64,000 bases of DNA from a bacterium. Lineage in GTDB: Archaea; JAADDD01. Where the stretch lies: assembly GCA_013154095.1 (NCBI GenBank), contig JAADDD010000004.1, forward strand, positions 1 through 64,000, given 5' to 3'. The stretch's first letter is position 1. The number at the start of each line of letters is the position of its first letter. The notes below the pieces were generated by a model that had not been told where the DNA came from, made no database searches, and saw nothing but the letters and a program-made list of their open reading frames with translations. Of the stretch, positions 61,596-64,000 are shown one piece after another. The translations under genes and the position numbers were made by a program.

Positions 61596-61988
61596 CTATA
61601 TTAATGCAGGAAGAAGTTTCTTGAGCTGTTCTTGCTGCTCTAGTAGTTCGCTGCGCAGCTTTTCGAGTTCTTTCACTGCTGTAGCCAATTCTTGCCTGAT
61701 TTCGTTGATGTTTTTATTGTGCTGCAAGTTTTCTTTTACTTTCTCTATTATTCTTTTTGCTTTTGTTGTTTTTGCAGCCAGAAGCTCCATGTTTTCCATT
61801 TTTGAGTACTCTAAACAAATATCCAGCTCTTTTTCGTGCTCTTCTAGCCAAAGCAGAATAGTTTTTCTGTCCTTCTTTTTGTTCTCGAGCAATAAGCGCA
61901 GTGCAGTAATTGCACAGATGAGCGCACCACTAGTACAGCCATATATATCTACTTTTCGCGCAATTTTCATTGCTGCGTAGTTCTCCAT
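61596..61988 (-). CDS. Coiled-coil protein, unknown
   Basis: 130 residues from the ATG at 61988 (MENYAAMKI), about 25 bases after a TATA-like AATTATAAACTATC on this strand; a GTG three codons earlier is less likely. The C-terminal half is a long charged helix (IRQELATAVKELEKLRSELLEQQEQLKKLL) with heptad spacing. An N-terminal CTSGALICAITALRLLLE segment is hydrophobic. No family recognised. Confidence 0.65.
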   Translation of the reverse strand: MENYAAMKIARKVDIYGCTSGALICAITALRLLLENKKKDRKTILLWLEEHEKELDICLEYSKMENMELLAAKTTKAKRIIEKVKENLQHNKNINEIRQELATAVKELEKLRSELLEQQEQLKKLLPALI

Positions 61989-62094
61989 TCTCGGCACCCG
62001 AAACTCGATAGTTTATAATTGTCTTTGTCTGACTGCAAGTAATTTAGCGCTCTTGGCAAAGTTTAACTACTGTTATCTTCCACGAAACTAAATA

Positions 62095-63918
62095 ATGTAC
62101 TGGTATTTAGAGCAGCTAAACAAGATTTCTTCCGCGCTGCAGGAAATTTTAGGAGAATCAGTTGAGCTGGAAAAACCACCGAAAAAAGAGTACGGAGATT
62201 TAGCAACTCCTGTTGCGTTTAAGCTTGCAAAAAAGTTGAAGAAAAATCCTGCAGAAATAGCGAAACAGCTAGAAGAGCAGCTGAAAAATAAACTGGAAGG
62301 AATAGAAGTGCGGGCAATCGGAGGTTTCTTGAATTTCTGTTTACCAGAAAAAGACTGGGTAGACAAAACAGTACAGGAAATCCTGTTTTTTAAAACAGAT
62401 TACGGCAAACAGGATATTGGTCAAGGAAAGAAAGTATTGGTAGACCATACCTCTGCTAATCCTAATAAACCTCTACACCTTGGGCACTTGAGGAATGCCT
62501 GCATAGGAGACAGTGTTTGCAGGCTGTTTTCTTTCATGGGCTACAGGACTGAGGCTGTGTATTACGTAAACGATCTTGGCCGCCAGGTCGCCGAGGCAGC
62601 TTACGGCTGGCTCGAGCTTGAGCAAGGAGCTCTGCCTGCCGACAAACCGTTTGACTGGTACATTGGCGAGGTCTACGTGAAGGCGCACCAGGCAGGCATA
62701 CCTGAAGAAAAGATAACCGAGTACCTGCAGCTGCTAGAGCGCCAAGACAGCGAGCTTGCCCGAAAAGTAAAGGAAATGTGCAGGCGCTGCCTTGACTGTC
62801 ACCTTGACCTGCTCGAGCGCATAGGTATACTTTTCGATGTGCTCGTCTGGGAGAGCGACATTGTGCGCTGTGGCTTGTTCGAGCGAGCAACTGCCTGGTT
62901 GCTGGAGAAAGGTTACCTGCAGCGAGTAACCGAGCAAGATCAGCTAGTGAAAGAAGGTAAATCGGTGCCAGGCAAAGAATATTTGGGCTGCTACATTCTC
63001 CGGCTTTCTAGGTTCGGCATGGACGATTTCGTGTACTTGCGCTCTTCTGGAGCTCCTACATACACTGCTAAGGATATAGCCTTTGCTCTCTGGAAATTCG
63101 GAAAAATAAAAGGGCTAAAATTCAAGTTTTACAAGAAATACAAAAATGGAAAAGATCTTTACACATCTTCTGAAGAAGGAGAAGAAATGGATTTCGGAAA
63201 TGCTGATATAGTAATAAATGTAATAGGAAAAGAACAGACATATGCACAACAAATTGTAAAATATGCTCTCAAATTAATAGGATTTGAAAAAGAGGCAGAA
63301 AATTATGTACATTTAGCTTACGGACTAGTTGAAAGGAAAGGAATAAAACTTTCTGGAAGAAAAGGTACATGGAAAGGATTTACAATTTATGAAGTGCTGG
63401 AAAGTCTGAAGGAAAAGATAAAAGAGAAAACAGGAGACGAGAAAACAGCAGAAAAAGTGGCTATTTCTGTGCTACGCTACGAGATGCTGCGCTACGAGCT
63501 CAAGGAGAATATAGTACTGGACGAGCAGCGGCTGCTCAACCCGAAAGAACGTGGCGGCATCTATATAATATATACATATGTAAGAATATTACATATATTA
63601 AATAAATTAGGCGAGTTTTCTCCGCTGACAGAAGTATACAAGTACATAAAAGAAGAAGAGACAAAGGAAGTTGTCAAGCTGCTCGCAGAGTTTCCTCGCG
63701 TGCTGCTGCTGGCGCTGCGAAACATCGATCCTAAACTGCTTGCAGACTACACCTTTGAGCTGTGCCAGCTGCTCAACTCCTTGTACGAGAAATATCCTGT
63801 GGTCCACGAACAAGCAGAGCAGAAGCGCCTGGCAAGGGCAACTGTGCTCTTGTGCGCAAAGTACGTGCTGGAAAGACTATTTGACCTGCTAGGAATGCAG
63901 CCAGTAGAAAAAATGTAA
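62095..63918 (+). CDS. argS: Arginyl-tRNA synthetase
   Basis: 607 residues. The N-terminal tRNA-binding Add-1 domain (about 1-95) precedes the class I core with SANPNKPLHLGHLRNACIGD (HIGH motif HLGH) near 123-142. The KMSKS loop reads KLSGRKG near 420. A C-terminal DALR-like helical domain ends the protein. Base composition alternates: about 62095-62420 and 63100-63420 are rich in AAA/GAA codons while the parts between use CTC, GAG and CGC. Confidence 0.96.
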   Translation: MYWYLEQLNKISSALQEILGESVELEKPPKKEYGDLATPVAFKLAKKLKKNPAEIAKQLEEQLKNKLEGIEVRAIGGFLNFCLPEKDWVDKTVQEILFFKTDYGKQDIGQGKKVLVDHTSANPNKPLHLGHLRNACIGDSVCRLFSFMGYRTEAVYYVNDLGRQVAEAAYGWLELEQGALPADKPFDWYIGEVYVKAHQAGIPEEKITEYLQLLERQDSELARKVKEMCRRCLDCHLDLLERIGILFDVLVWESDIVRCGLFERATAWLLEKGYLQRVTEQDQLVKEGKSVPGKEYLGCYILRLSRFGMDDFVYLRSSGAPTYTAKDIAFALWKFGKIKGLKFKFYKKYKNGKDLYTSSEEGEEMDFGNADIVINVIGKEQTYAQQIVKYALKLIGFEKEAENYVHLAYGLVERKGIKLSGRKGTWKGFTIYEVLESLKEKIKEKTGDEKTAEKVAISVLRYEMLRYELKENIVLDEQRLLNPKERGGIYIIYTYVRILHILNKLGEFSPLTEVYKYIKEEETKEVVKLLAEFPRVLLLALRNIDPKLLADYTFELCQLLNSLYEKYPVVHEQAEQKRLARATVLLCAKYVLERLFDLLGMQPVEKM

Positions 63919-63975
63919 GGAGATGATGAAGGAGGTTTCGGCGGAGCAGTGAAGAGCTTTGCCTGGGCTGATCCA
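63919..63975 (+). ncRNA. Box C/D sRNA after argS
   Basis: Box C ATGATGA 63923-63929 and D CTGA 63968-63971 are perfect. The inner boxes are degenerate (D' CGGA 63942-63945, C' GTGAAGA 63949-63955), but both guides are exactly 12 bases, as in the other RNAs of this window. A short GGA/TCC terminal stem is possible. It begins right after the argS stop. Targets unknown. Confidence 0.6.
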
Positions 63976-64000
63976 TGAAGCCTACTTTGCTGCTCGCAGA

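Noticed and set aside
1..64000. CRISPR arrays, insertion sequences, rRNA genes, RNase P or SRP RNA
   Set aside because: No regularly spaced repeats, transposase motifs or terminal repeats were seen, and no gene-free gap is long enough for the large RNAs; the longest spacers are about 210-220 bases (1-218 and 9001-9212).

Overview
The window is a compact archaeal chromosome segment. It carries a group II chaperonin, split RNA polymerase genes (B''/B' and A'/A''), archaeal EF-2 and EF-1 alpha, an LSm protein, Cbf5, RNase P protein Rnp1, eukaryote-type ribosomal proteins, a family-B DNA polymerase with a PCNA-binding tail, TATA boxes about 25 bases before genes, and box C/D guide RNAs. Very GC-rich tRNA stems beside AT-rich spacers suggest a thermophile. 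Tight ATGA overlaps and gene gaps (no adk or cmk in the spc block, only a fragment of Dph2) fit a reduced genome, perhaps of the DPANN type, but nothing here fixes the lineage.

Layout. 0-5.6 kb: thermosome, a SegA/SegB-like partition pair, RtcA, a PPP-type phosphatase and an SppA protease. 5.6-9.3 kb: a minus-strand run of HD hydrolase, PP-loop enzyme, membrane DUF457 protein and a Dph2 N-terminal fragment, then tRNA-Glu, tRNA-Gly and an AT-rich island with a 50-bp perfect palindrome ending at tRNA-Ser(UGA). 9.3-20 kb: accessory and metabolic genes (CBS protein, AI-2E family transporter, SerRS, TtuA-like thiolase, orphan C5 methyltransferase, MFS-like protein, PfkB kinase, P-loop kinase, small unknown proteins, tRNA-Lys, Gfo/Idh-like protein, TrpRS). 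20-33.7 kb: the transcription-translation operon rpoH-B''-B'-A'-A''-eL30-nusA-uS12-uS7-EF2-EF1A-uS10 and a methyltransferase. 33.6-36.7 kb: phosphodiesterase, four tRNAs, eL37, LSm, a C/D RNA and a DHH protein.

36.7-54.3 kb, minus strand: the S10/spc superoperon from uL3 to Cbf5. It is nearly canonical, but a membrane-anchored DsbA-like protein sits between uL3 and uL4 and an arginase-fold protein between uL4 and uL23. 54.3-64 kb: RtcB ligase interrupted by a mini-intein, a secreted protein, uS15 divergent from a tiny eL41 gene with no AUG at its expected start, PolB, unknown proteins, tRNA-His, Dcd/dUTPase, C/D RNAs and ArgRS.

Most genes serve transcription, translation and RNA processing. 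The least ordinary items are five box C/D sRNAs placed at gene junctions (one antisense to a coding end), the eL41 start, the RtcB intein, the Dph2 remnant beside an EF-2 that keeps the diphthamide histidine, and an AT-rich palindrome whose arm is nearly repeated in front of the segAB-like pair. All family calls come from reading motifs; no database search was run.
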